This document shows, piece after piece, positions 13,040 to 19,171 of a DNA stretch of 22,164 nucleotides. The translations under genes and the position numbers were made by a program. The notes under the pieces are model-generated. The model did not search any database. It was not told the origin of the DNA and saw only the letters and a program-made list of their open reading frames with translations. This stretch comes from JAYVJH01 sp043777595 (GTDB taxonomy: Bacteria > Bacteroidota > Bacteroidia > Cytophagales > Spirosomataceae), in contig JAYWHT010000006.1 of the NCBI GenBank assembly GCA_043777595.1, positions 1 to 22,164 of the forward strand, given 5' to 3'. Positions within the stretch are counted from its first letter, which is position 1, and every line of letters begins with the position of its first letter.

Positions 13040-13297
13040 ATGCCAACCGTTAGAGAACATTACGAATACTTAGAGAAAACAAACCCAAAAAAGTTTGCAG
13101 ACTTTAATGCCGAACTTGGAAGACACCTTCTCACAGACACATTTAAACGTGGGGCATTGAAAAATGACAGGTATAATATTAAAAAATTTCAATCCCCATT
13201 AAACCGACTTGTAATTGAGTTTTTAGGCTTTTCCGTGTCAGACTTAGACAATAATACCGTTCCTGAAATCAAACCCTCTAAACCCCTAACCCAATGA
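13040..13297 (+). CDS. Unknown protein, first gene of the rightward operon
   Basis: This 85-residue soluble protein is rich in Lys, Asn and Asp, with no recognised domain, cysteines or membrane segment. It starts MPTVREHYEYLEKTNPKKFAD, about 75 nt after the probable start of transcription, and is the first gene to be expressed when the repressor is released. In phages this place is often taken by a Cro-like or anti-repressor protein, but I see no helix-turn-helix. Its stop overlaps the next start (ATGA at 13294-13297). Confidence 0.75.
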   Translation: MPTVREHYEYLEKTNPKKFADFNAELGRHLLTDTFKRGALKNDRYNIKKFQSPLNRLVIEFLGFSVSDLDNNTVPEIKPSKPLTQ

Positions 13298-13449
13298 ACT
13301 ACACAGACCTATTTGCCACGATGCTCCTACTGATAGCACTTTGGCAGTTTTGCCTTAAACTCAAAAAGCCAATATATCACCAACAAGAGAACCTCGAAGG
13401 CTCAACCAGACAACTCTGCAAACCACACAACACCAATGCAATACCCTAA
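13294..13449 (+). CDS. One-helix membrane microprotein (51 aa)
   Basis: The ATG at 13294 overlaps the previous stop in an ATGA, and the frame runs 51 codons to TAA at 13447-13449. An N-terminal hydrophobic helix (LFATMLLLIALWQFCL, residues 6-21) is followed by a Lys-rich turn and a polar tail. The coupling and the clean hydrophobic profile support a real gene. It resembles no family I know. Two more one-helix microproteins occur in this operon (13702 and 18085). Confidence 0.65.
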   Translation: MNYTDLFATMLLLIALWQFCLKLKKPIYHQQENLEGSTRQLCKPHNTNAIP

Positions 13450-13705
13450 CGGCGCAATCGAGGCACACGAAATACTCGAGCAGCAAGTATCTGACTGGCT
13501 CACTATCAAAAGCCCTTACGAAGCCCGTATGAAGTGGCAATCAATGGAACTTTTGGCCAACAGATTCGGAATATTACTTTCTGTTTTCCTTGCCCCCAAA
13601 AACCTATACAAATGCGCTACTTGTGGCGAATCATTCAAGTCGCAAGCCGCACTTAGCGGCCACGGCAAAACCCGATGCTCAACCAAAACAACCCAAAACC
13701 TATGA
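13436..13705 (+). CDS. Small protein with a C-terminal C2H2-type zinc finger
   Basis: This 89-residue protein has a helical N-terminal part (EILEQQVSDWLTIKSPYEARMKWQSMELL). It ends in a classic finger, YKCATCGESFKSQAALSGHGKTRC (written here only for its pattern: C-x2-C, hydrophobics, then H and C), a C2HC variant of the C2H2 finger. Such fingers bind DNA, RNA or proteins and are uncommon in bacteria outside mobile elements and Ros-like regulators. Its start overlaps the end of the gene before it by 14 nt in another frame, and its stop overlaps the next start (ATGA). A role in host or phage gene control is plausible but not shown. Confidence 0.8.
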   Translation: MQYPNGAIEAHEILEQQVSDWLTIKSPYEARMKWQSMELLANRFGILLSVFLAPKNLYKCATCGESFKSQAALSGHGKTRCSTKTTQNL

Positions 13706-13824
13706 TATTCCAAACCGCTTTATATCTCTTCGTTTTTTTACTCGGTGCATTTGTAGCCTACATATTTCTCAACGACGACAACGACCAAGACAACGACTTT
13801 TATAATCACAGCCCCAACCTCTAA
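13702..13824 (+). CDS. One-helix membrane microprotein with an acidic tail (40 aa)
   Basis: The ATG at 13702 overlaps the previous stop (ATGA), and the frame ends at TAA 13822-13824. A membrane helix (LYLFVFLLGAFVAYIFL, residues 7-23) is followed by an Asp/Asn-rich tail (NDDNDQDNDFYNHS). Translational coupling and the hydrophobic helix are the evidence. No family is recognised. Confidence 0.6.
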   Translation: MIFQTALYLFVFLLGAFVAYIFLNDDNDQDNDFYNHSPNL

Positions 13825-13829
13825 CAACC

Positions 13830-14135
13830 ATGACGCATGACACATATCGAGTTCCTTTTGCTTACAACCTGCCTCTGGGGGCTTTGGCCACACATCAAAG
13901 CGGTGCTGAACTATATGCTCACGTCAGTTTCGTTGAGCTCGGTCGCCGAACTCACAGCCGCAATCAAGTCAAAGCCTTTGACAATTTTTGCAAATCCGAG
14001 CCAACCTTCAAACGATGCTACACCGGCCGAAATGGCCGAAGGTTTCACTTCAGGTTTGAGAGTGCACAAAATAAGAACGACTTTGATAATGCCCTAAAAA
14101 AAATGCTTGCTAAACTAAATTACATCACCCAATAA
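13830..14135 (+). CDS. Unknown protein; the reading frame is uncertain
   Basis: This frame encodes 101 residues with a basic, aromatic C-terminal half (RNGRRFHFRFESAQNKNDFDNALKKMLAKLNYI) and ends 12 nt before the HU-like gene, which fits the operon spacing. A second frame from ATG 13837 to 14097 (86 residues) also looks protein-like. It starts with a hydrophobic stretch (IEFLLLTTCLWGLWPHI), like its microprotein neighbours, and its codons in 13940-14040 look more normal for this element. Either frame alone, both overlapping, or a frameshifted fusion of the first half of one with the second half of the other would fit. I annotate the longer frame and give it modest confidence. Confidence 0.5.
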   Translation: MTHDTYRVPFAYNLPLGALATHQSGAELYAHVSFVELGRRTHSRNQVKAFDNFCKSEPTFKRCYTGRNGRRFHFRFESAQNKNDFDNALKKMLAKLNYITQ

Positions 14136-14147
14136 ACCAACATTCAA

Positions 14148-14429
14148 ATGACAACCTCAGAACTATCAAAAGCCATAGCGGCTGAAACCGAAATCAACAT
14201 CATTGACGTAGAAGCCATCGTAAAAGCCCTTCCAAAAGTTATTTTTGACCAACTCCGAGCCAACCCAACGAGTCAAGTCAAAGTAGTAGGTTTAGGCGTG
14301 TTCTCTTCTCACAAAATAGCCGCTGGTGGCAAAGCATTTGGCCATGAAACGCCCAAGTACGAAAGGACAATTATCAAGTTCAAAGCCTACGATTCTTTTA
14401 GAATATTAAACAACTCTAACCTTTCTTAA
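14148..14429 (+). CDS. HU-family DNA-binding protein
   Basis: This 93-residue protein has the HU/IHF layout. Two N-terminal helices (TTSELSKAIAAETEINIIDVEAIVKALPKVIFDQL) precede the conserved saddle strand VKVVGLGVFSSHKIAAGG, where HU has GFGTF. The arm region AFGHETPKYERTIIKFKAYDSFR is short and unlike the RNPQTG arm of housekeeping HU. Such diverged HU homologues bend DNA and in phages often assist replication, recombination or repression. It lies between small genes of the rightward operon, with a start 12 nt after the preceding stop. Confidence 0.85.
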   Translation: MTTSELSKAIAAETEINIIDVEAIVKALPKVIFDQLRANPTSQVKVVGLGVFSSHKIAAGGKAFGHETPKYERTIIKFKAYDSFRILNNSNLS

Positions 14430-14431
14430 AC

Positions 14432-15187
14432 ATGAACCCCATACCTCTTGACTTCGACCAACTTCGGCAGTTTGAGATACAAAACTGGCAATGCCCCCAT
14501 TGCCAGGCCAGAACCGAAACCGCCACCGCCTTAGAAATACTGCACGAACGCTACACCTGCAAATGTCCTAATTGCAACTCACTCACTACCAATCCAGTGA
14601 TGGTATCTACGTTTAGGTTCACAATATTGGTAGAGCAGCCAGACGGCACTCGAGCCATTGTTCGGTCGTATAGTTCTGAGGACTCGACTGCTGTCAAATT
14701 GGCTCGGTATATGAAATTTCAACTATACCCCGACTACGAGCAAGTACTAAACGAGCGACTGACTCGCATGACTGACAACAAAATCGACTATTCAGACTTC
14801 CCCATTGGCCGCACGCTTACCGAATGCTTGCTATATCTCAAGAAAAAGCAAACAGCAGTACTCACCATCGACAAAGTAGCCAACATCATCAGAGACCACG
14901 ACGACACACACGCCCTGACCGACATACGCACCAGCCTACGCAAAGCCGCCGCCGACATTGGCTTTCAGTTTTGCGTCAATCACAAAAAGTCCAAAGTAAC
15001 TTGGGGCTTGAATAATGGCATGGCCAAACTCACACCAGACCACCAGTCCAAAATCAAATCGCTGTACGCACATCTGGGCAACCAATATACACAAATAGCC
15101 CAGCAGGTGGGCGTAACCCGCAATACCGTCAAAGCATTTGTACTTGGCCATAGCTACAAAAACACCCTTATACCACATCAACCATGA
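14432..15187 (+). CDS. Zinc-ribbon protein with C-terminal helix-turn-helix
   Basis: This 251-residue protein has an N-terminal zinc ribbon: CPHC at about 20-23 and CKCPNC at about 43-48 give the paired cysteines. A middle region of unclear fold (FTILVEQPDGTRAIVRSYSSED) follows. The C-terminus, YTQIAQQVGVTRNTVKAFVLGHSYK, reads as a helix-turn-helix. The combination suggests a DNA-binding protein of the element, for example a transcription activator or a replication accessory factor. I do not recognise a named family. It begins 2 nt after the HU-like gene's stop and its own stop overlaps the next start (ATGA). Confidence 0.8.
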   Translation: MNPIPLDFDQLRQFEIQNWQCPHCQARTETATALEILHERYTCKCPNCNSLTTNPVMVSTFRFTILVEQPDGTRAIVRSYSSEDSTAVKLARYMKFQLYPDYEQVLNERLTRMTDNKIDYSDFPIGRTLTECLLYLKKKQTAVLTIDKVANIIRDHDDTHALTDIRTSLRKAAADIGFQFCVNHKKSKVTWGLNNGMAKLTPDHQSKIKSLYAHLGNQYTQIAQQVGVTRNTVKAFVLGHSYKNTLIPHQP

Positions 15188-15399
15188 CAACAGACCTATT
15201 CCCTACTGTTGTGCCAGACTACGACCACCTCCAACGCATCAACTCAGTAGTTGCCTGCGCTTACTGCAACTACCAGCAGAAAGCAGTATTCGTAGAAGAA
15301 TGCCCCAAGGCTTTCAAATGCGAACTTTGTCAAGTTATCAATAATCAATTTCCAATTTCACACAACAAAAACCAATCAAATGTTACTACCAATCATTAA
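15184..15399 (+). CDS. Small zinc-ribbon protein
   Basis: This 71-residue protein has two CxxC pairs (CAYC and CELC), about 23 residues apart, with alternating hydrophobic residues between them, a single zinc ribbon. It echoes the N-terminal ribbon of the previous protein, to which it is coupled by an ATGA overlap. Its last 20 nt overlap the next gene. The function is unknown; a binding partner for nucleic acid or for polymerase is common for such small ribbons. Confidence 0.75.
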   Translation: MTTDLFPTVVPDYDHLQRINSVVACAYCNYQQKAVFVEECPKAFKCELCQVINNQFPISHNKNQSNVTTNH

Positions 15400-15760
15400 C
15401 TTACTCGCCGCTACCATCGGCTCAACAACATCAGCCATCGATGATGGTGAAATCGGGATTATCGATAAAATCCAGTTTTCAGTAAGAGTTTCTGGACTTT
15501 TGGACTCGGCTTTCAATAGTCCAGATAGCGCAATCGAAGCCCTTGAATCCCTCACCTTGGACGACGAAGCCCTACTCATTCAAGACTTCTTCAACCACCC
15601 AGCCGTACCCGTCTCCCAACCAGCTGACACAACGGCGTTCAAAGCAATCGTACCAGCGGCTATCAACATTTTGAAAATATACCAAGAATTGAGAATGTTG
15701 ATGGTAGAAGTAGCGATTCCAGAGGAAAGCTCAGAAGAAACTGAGGAAGTAGCCCCATAA
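15380..15760 (+). CDS. Unknown acidic protein
   Basis: This 126-residue protein starts with a short hydrophobic segment (MLLPIINLLAATIGSTTSA) that may be a signal or a buried helix. It continues with helical, acidic sequence (SPDSAIEALESLTLDDEALLIQDFF) and ends in a Glu-rich tail (EESSEETEEVAP). I do not recognise the family. It overlaps the previous gene by 20 nt and is the last gene before the 411-bp non-coding stretch, so the structured RNA follows in its transcript. Confidence 0.7.
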   Translation: MLLPIINLLAATIGSTTSAIDDGEIGIIDKIQFSVRVSGLLDSAFNSPDSAIEALESLTLDDEALLIQDFFNHPAVPVSQPADTTAFKAIVPAAINILKIYQELRMLMVEVAIPEESSEETEEVAP

Positions 15761-15765
15761 ATATT

Positions 15766-15855
15766 TGTCGATTTGGTGTATTGGGCATTCTGTATCAAGA
15801 ATTTATAGGGTTTAGGGAAGATACAGAGGAGCAGGTTCGACTCCTGCATCGGCAA
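15766..15855 (+). ncRNA. tRNA-like element 1
   Basis: Acceptor-like strands TGTCGAT (15766-15772) and ATCGGCA (15848-15854) pair over 7 bp with one G-T. A T-arm, GCAGG-TTCGACT-CCTGC (15831-15847), is perfect with a canonical 7-nt loop. A third stem, CTGTATC/GATACAG (15790-15796 and 15820-15826), sits where the anticodon stem should be, with AGGA as a 4-nt variable loop. Its loop is 23 nt instead of 7, and the D-arm is weak. No CCA is encoded (A then CGA). The fold is tRNA-shaped, but a normal anticodon loop is absent, so a decoding tRNA is unlikely. Confidence 0.45.
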
Positions 15856-15932
15856 CGACAAAACCAACGGAAACTGGTCTCTCCGCTCTGGTCGCCAAGT
15901 GCGGATTCTCTTCTATCAAGAATCAAAACCAG

Positions 15933-16001
15933 CCCCACTACTTGGTAGTTAGTAGCCAATCGGTAGATAGGCAAAGTGTCGTTCGATTCGACAAGTGGGA
16001 C
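15933..16001 (+). ncRNA. tRNA-like element 2
   Basis: Acceptor-like strands CCCCACT (15933-15939) and AGTGGGA (15994-16000) pair over 6 of 7 positions. A D-arm TTGG/CCAA (15942-15945 and 15956-15959) has a 10-nt loop. A perfect T-arm, TGTCG-TTCGATT-CGACA (15977-15993), has a classic T-loop. Only 17 nt lie between the D-arm and the T-arm, too few for an anticodon arm plus variable loop. It is therefore a tRNA mimic or a decayed tRNA. Confidence 0.4.
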
Positions 16002-16095
16002 AGGATAGGACAAAGAGTCTCTACGGCTACCGCTTGGTGTTGGGGTAACGCCTGGCATTGAGTTGGTAGCAAATTATTACCAATCAAATCATAAC

Positions 16096-16143
16096 GGCAG
16101 GGCTTGGCGAGGACATTCCACTCTCGTCACCTGCCAATTTTTC
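16096..16143 (+). terminator. Branched hairpin with T-tract closing the non-coding stretch
   Basis: GGCAGG (16096-16101) pairs with CCTGCC (16130-16135). Inside it, GGCGAG pairs with CTCGTC. The stem is followed by AATTTTTCC. This looks like an intrinsic terminator or a processing stem for the RNA upstream. The next gene starts 29 nt later, so termination here would separate it from the 13040-15760 genes unless it is partial. Confidence 0.5.
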
Positions 16144-16171
16144 CAAAAATGAAAAAATATAGAAAACAACC

Positions 16172-17545
16172 ATGCTAATTCAAGACAAACAAATATACGA
16201 GCGCATAGCCAAATGGACAGACGACTGGAACAACGCCCAGTCGTCGGCAGCTACTCGCATCACCAAGAGCCGCTACGCTGCCGCCCGAGCCGTTACTAAC
16301 CTGTACATCAAGGCCACACGCACAGCAGTAGCCTCGCCACAATGGGCCGACTCTGACGTACTGCCCGTAGTCTATACCAATCGCACAGAGCTAAGTAGGC
16401 TCGTCAAGTGCTGCCCCAAGAGTACCTACAATCACTTAGAAATCTTAATAGGGGCGGGGGTAGTCCAGAAGACTTTACACGGCAATTACAATGATTTTGA
16501 GCTAACCATGCACCCTTATTTTGTGTTTGGAGATGGCTACGAAATGCCGATTTTGGCCGATTTGAAACGCAAAAAAACCACCCTCAAAACCACCCTGCCT
16601 CCCCTCCCAGAGAAAAATTTGCCGCATATAAGTTCTCCAGAAGCAAGAGAAAGTAATATAATATATACTAATAGCGGTGTAAATTCTGTGGATTTGTGGG
16701 TAAGTCCTAATTTTCGGCCAAATTTGCCACAGAATCCACTTGCTTCTGTTGATAACTCTGGAGAAAACAAGAGAACCACTCAAGAAGACACTACAGCAGA
16801 GACCAACCTCGAAGCCCAAACCCAAGACAGGAGAAATACTGGGGGGGCGGCGGGCGGCTTCGACAGAACGCCCTACCGAACCGCAGGCCAGCGTGCCAAA
16901 GAGGCACTGGGCATCAACGATACCACGACGGAAGACGGCCCCCACAGTAGCGAACTAAGAACCGCTACGGGGGCCGCAATCGCCGAACACAACCGCAAAA
17001 AAGCGTTTTGTGAAAACTTCTGGCAATATGCCAGGCCAATGCTCTACCCAGAGCTCTATCCGTCTGAAAAATACGAAAAACAAATTTTAAATCTGATTTG
17101 GAAAGATGTTTTTGGCTCGTTCAACAACCTAACCGAAGGCCAAGTGGCCTCACTCTACACCAGCCGCATGGCGCAAGTCGATATAGCCGTGGCTTATGCC
17201 AAGAAACACGATTGGTCAAGTTTCTTGCCGCCACCGCTGTTTTTTAGCCGTGAGCAGTTCAAATCAGAAAAAGCAAACAACAAGCGTGGTAGTTTCTTCT
17301 GGACAGCCGAGTGGGTGGACAAGCAAAACGAACGCCGCCGCACGCAGATAGAGGGCGACACCCTCGCCAAAGCCATCACTTCTATCCTTACCAAAAAACC
17401 ACCCCGTGGCCTCAAAGGCTCGGCAGCCATGAGTAATCTGGCACTCTACCAATATTGGCACAAACGCCTTTCAAAATTCGGAAAACCCGATTTATTAGTG
17501 AAATTTAACGAAAAAACCCTAAAATACTATGTACCAACCACCTAA
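16172..17545 (+). CDS. Probable replication or DNA-binding protein with N-terminal winged helix
   Basis: This 457-residue protein is the largest in the operon. Residues of about 60-105 (VVYTNRTELSRLVKCCPKSTYNHLEILIGAGVVQK) read as a winged helix-turn-helix. A low-complexity linker of about 100 residues follows (GGAAGG, polar runs). The C-terminal half contains aromatic helical blocks (FCENFWQYARPMLYPELYPSEKYEKQI, DIAVAYAKKHDWSSFLPPPLFF). This layout is common in replication initiators and primosome-like proteins of phages and integrative elements, but I recognise no catalytic motif and do not claim an enzyme. The position after the small regulatory genes and the operon's largest size agree with replication. 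Its end overlaps the next gene by 17 nt. Confidence 0.75.
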   Translation: MLIQDKQIYERIAKWTDDWNNAQSSAATRITKSRYAAARAVTNLYIKATRTAVASPQWADSDVLPVVYTNRTELSRLVKCCPKSTYNHLEILIGAGVVQKTLHGNYNDFELTMHPYFVFGDGYEMPILADLKRKKTTLKTTLPPLPEKNLPHISSPEARESNIIYTNSGVNSVDLWVSPNFRPNLPQNPLASVDNSGENKRTTQEDTTAETNLEAQTQDRRNTGGAAGGFDRTPYRTAGQRAKEALGINDTTTEDGPHSSELRTATGAAIAEHNRKKAFCENFWQYARPMLYPELYPSEKYEKQILNLIWKDVFGSFNNLTEGQVASLYTSRMAQVDIAVAYAKKHDWSSFLPPPLFFSREQFKSEKANNKRGSFFWTAEWVDKQNERRRTQIEGDTLAKAITSILTKKPPRGLKGSAAMSNLALYQYWHKRLSKFGKPDLLVKFNEKTLKYYVPTT

Positions 17546-17783
17546 ACACCAAGCCGATGCAAATTTTAAGGCTGCAGTTTTAGACGCACAAACAGGCCGA
17601 TTTTGGAATATATTTACATTTCCAAACCACAAAGGGAAGCAGCTTGAAAAATTAAAAGAGCATCTTACCAAACTAAAAAACCCAACCGAATTAGCTATAA
17701 TTTATGACCTCAAAAGACCCAATTCAGACGGCTGGCCAACAGAAATAGGCCGATACCAAAATGGTAAATTTAACTTTAATTGA
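17529..17783 (+). CDS. Unknown small protein
   Basis: This 84-residue soluble protein has a compact alternating pattern (FKAAVLDAQTGRFWNIFTFPN, ELAIIYDLKRP, GRYQNGKFNF) that suggests a small alpha/beta fold. It overlaps the end of the preceding gene by 17 nt and ends just before the next start. I do not recognise a family. Confidence 0.7.
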   Translation: MYQPPKHQADANFKAAVLDAQTGRFWNIFTFPNHKGKQLEKLKEHLTKLKNPTELAIIYDLKRPNSDGWPTEIGRYQNGKFNFN

Positions 17784-17785
17784 CT

Positions 17786-18088
17786 ATGAAAATTAACTTA
17801 AAACTAACACCGCTGGAACTCAATCAATTAGTTAGGTTTTTGTCTGAAATAAAAACACAGACCGTAATCACTTTGGAGTTTTTGCTGATTAAGGAATGGA
17901 TTGAAAAGAAGATATTGGCTGTGGTTATCAAAGTTGTCGTATCGAGACAACCAGAAGTCAAACTTGTACTTGTGCCAAGCGTGGCATATGCAATTTGGAG
18001 CGTCATGCAAAAAAAAGAAATCCCACTTTCACTACAACCCGTACTTGACCGATTAGACACGCAATTAACCAACCTAAATATATTATGA
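17786..18088 (+). CDS. Unknown small protein
   Basis: This protein of 100 residues starts at ATG 17786 (MKINLKLTPLELNQLVRFLSE); an upstream TTG in frame at 17780 is less likely. It is rich in Val, Ile and Leu (ITLEFLLIKEWIEKKILAVVIKVVV) with regular helix spacing, and it could be membrane-associated or a helical bundle. Its stop overlaps the next start (ATGA). No family is recognised. Confidence 0.7.
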   Translation: MKINLKLTPLELNQLVRFLSEIKTQTVITLEFLLIKEWIEKKILAVVIKVVVSRQPEVKLVLVPSVAYAIWSVMQKKEIPLSLQPVLDRLDTQLTNLNIL

Positions 18089-18252
18089 ACAATTATAACA
18101 AACACAAAAACAAAAACAACCGCTTGCGTGGTTCGTCTTTTATTCCTGAAAGCTTCGCTACGCTCATCGGCGGCATAGTCGTTGGCTTGCTGGTATTGGC
18201 TATTTTCAGTGTTGTCATCAAAGCCGTGGCGGCCTTAATAGACTTATTTTGA
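18085..18252 (+). CDS. One-helix membrane microprotein with a basic N-terminus (55 aa)
   Basis: The ATG at 18085 overlaps the preceding stop (ATGA), and the TGA at 18250-18252 overlaps the next ATG. A Lys/Asn-rich start (NNYNKHKNKNNRLRG) is followed by one membrane helix (IGGIVVGLLVLAIFSVVIKAVAALI). By the positive-inside rule the N-terminus should be cytoplasmic. Coupling on both sides supports expression. No family is recognised, though small membrane proteins near lysis or host-takeover functions look like this. Confidence 0.65.
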   Translation: MNNYNKHKNKNNRLRGSSFIPESFATLIGGIVVGLLVLAIFSVVIKAVAALIDLF

Positions 18253-18434
18253 TGAACACAGACCTAGTCAAATCAATACTCGCCACCGCCGCCAGCATAG
18301 TAGCAGCACTTGGCAACAGAGCAAGCCTGCGCCAACGAGTCGAAGACCTCGAAGAAGCCGTAAAAGCACAGCAACAACTACTCAACGAGCTGTCAAATCA
18401 AATAATATACAACGAACTCGAAAAGCTAAAATGA
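18252..18434 (+). CDS. Small coiled-coil protein
   Basis: This 60-residue protein starts at ATG 18252, sharing its A with the preceding TGA. The N-terminal third is hydrophobic and Ala-rich (LVKSILATAASIVAALGN). The rest is a heptad-like helix (LRQRVEDLEEAVKAQQQLLNELSNQI). It may attach to a membrane or oligomerise. Its stop overlaps the methyltransferase start (ATGA at 18431-18434). No family is recognised. Confidence 0.7.
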   Translation: MNTDLVKSILATAASIVAALGNRASLRQRVEDLEEAVKAQQQLLNELSNQIIYNELEKLK

Positions 18435-19171
18435 CACACGCAGGCTACTTTGAGGGCATCGGAGGCTTTAGCCTCGGTGCCAAGTGGGCAGGCATCAATA
18501 CGGTTTACACCTGTGAATTAGACGAATACAGACACAGTTGGCTCAAAGCCATTAACCCAAACGCAACACATGAACGAGACATCACAACTTCCATGGGCCA
18601 AGCGGCTGACATTTTTACGGGCGGCTTTCCGTGCCAGGACATTAGCTGCGCTAACCCGAAGGGTCTCGGCCTTAGAGGCGCACGCAGCGGCCTTTGGTTC
18701 GACTATTTTGAACAAATCAAAAGACATCGACCAAGCTATGCCGTTGTTGAAAACAGCCCAAATCTCTTACATAAGGGACTTGAATCAATACTCAGGTGTT
18801 TTGCCAGCATCGGGTACTATGCAGAATGGCGTAATATATCCAAGCGGTCGTTGGGCTTCCCAGACCTACGCAAAAGGCTCATTATCATTGCCTACCCCGA
18901 CCAAGTCGGACGGCAAAGCAGTAGCCGAGTTTTCGATAGAGTCGCTTACAAAATGTGTCAACAAAAAGTTATCCAAAAAAAGCAGCTATGGCTTGAGGCT
19001 CTGCGAATGGATAATCCACAAGCATTCGGCCAAACCGTCGCCCTCTATAACGAGGCTGATACAGGGCTTTCCAGAGGGCTGGTTAAGGCCGAAATAGAAG
19101 CCTACGGCGACGCCATCTGCCCCTATGTAGCCATGCTCATTTTTGAACTTATATTACAACACCACCGATAA
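18431..19171 (+). CDS. DNA (cytosine-5-)-methyltransferase, short phage type
   Basis: This 246-residue protein carries the ordered motifs of C5 methyltransferases. Motif I is FEGIGGFSLGAKWAG (7-21, AdoMet binding). Motif IV is GGFPCQDIS with the catalytic Cys68. Motif VI is VVENSPN (Glu107). Motif VIII is LGFPDLRKRLIIIAY. Motifs IX and X are LSRGLVKAEIEAYGDAICPYVA. It is short: only about 60 residues lie between motif VIII and motif IX, so the target-recognition domain is minimal. No restriction enzyme gene is adjacent, which points to an orphan methyltransferase that protects element DNA from host restriction. The recognition sequence cannot be read from the protein. The start overlaps the previous stop, and the stop overlaps the protease start (TAATG). 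A second reading frame inside it (18570-19097) also resembles a known protein type. Confidence 0.93.
   Translation: MTHAGYFEGIGGFSLGAKWAGINTVYTCELDEYRHSWLKAINPNATHERDITTSMGQAADIFTGGFPCQDISCANPKGLGLRGARSGLWFDYFEQIKRHRPSYAVVENSPNLLHKGLESILRCFASIGYYAEWRNISKRSLGFPDLRKRLIIIAYPDQVGRQSSSRVFDRVAYKMCQQKVIQKKQLWLEALRMDNPQAFGQTVALYNEADTGLSRGLVKAEIEAYGDAICPYVAMLIFELILQHHR
18570..19097 (+). CDS. Nested +1-frame ORF resembling a methyltransferase-linked phage protein
   Basis: This frame lies wholly inside the methyltransferase gene and encodes 175 residues from ATG 18570. Its blocks follow, in order, a pattern I recall from many phage proteins found with cytosine methyltransferases: FRART (20-24), YSGVLPASGTMQNGVIYP (74-91), SLPTPTKSDGK (106-116) and SPSITRLIQGFPEGWL (157-172). 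In those proteins the blocks read roughly ARTS, W..SGM..NG..Y, LPTPTA.D and NP.FVEWLMGFP.GW. The FRART block is simply motif IV (FPCQD) read one base later, so part of the likeness is forced by the overlap. The C-terminal blocks are less easily explained that way. It is either a true overlapping gene or a family-wide shadow frame. Confidence 0.4.
   Translation: MNETSQLPWAKRLTFLRAAFRARTLAALTRRVSALEAHAAAFGSTILNKSKDIDQAMPLLKTAQISYIRDLNQYSGVLPASGTMQNGVIYPSGRWASQTYAKGSLSLPTPTKSDGKAVAEFSIESLTKCVNKKLSKKSSYGLRLCEWIIHKHSAKPSPSITRLIQGFPEGWLRPK

Larger units (their letters stand above)
15761..16171 (+). other. 411-bp non-coding stretch with folded RNA elements
   Basis: This is the only long gap in an otherwise overlapping operon. 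The best frame (minus strand, 15795-16058) is Arg/Ser-rich and looks like a shadow. The stretch holds two perfect tRNA T-arm hairpins, each inside a larger tRNA-like fold, a GGTGTT/AACGCC hairpin near 16037-16053, a TTGGTA/TACCAA hairpin near 16063-16083, and a terminal hairpin followed by T. It probably encodes one or more structured RNAs on the plus strand. Confidence 0.55.

Noticed and set aside
15766..16001. Two ordinary tRNA genes
   Set aside because: The T-arms and acceptor-like stems are good, but neither has a 7-nt anticodon loop on a 5-bp stem, so I report them only as tRNA-like.
15795..16058. Minus-strand frame of 87 codons in the non-coding stretch
   Set aside because: It is Arg/Ser/Pro-rich, overlaps the RNA-like folds, runs against the operon and has no recognisable pattern.
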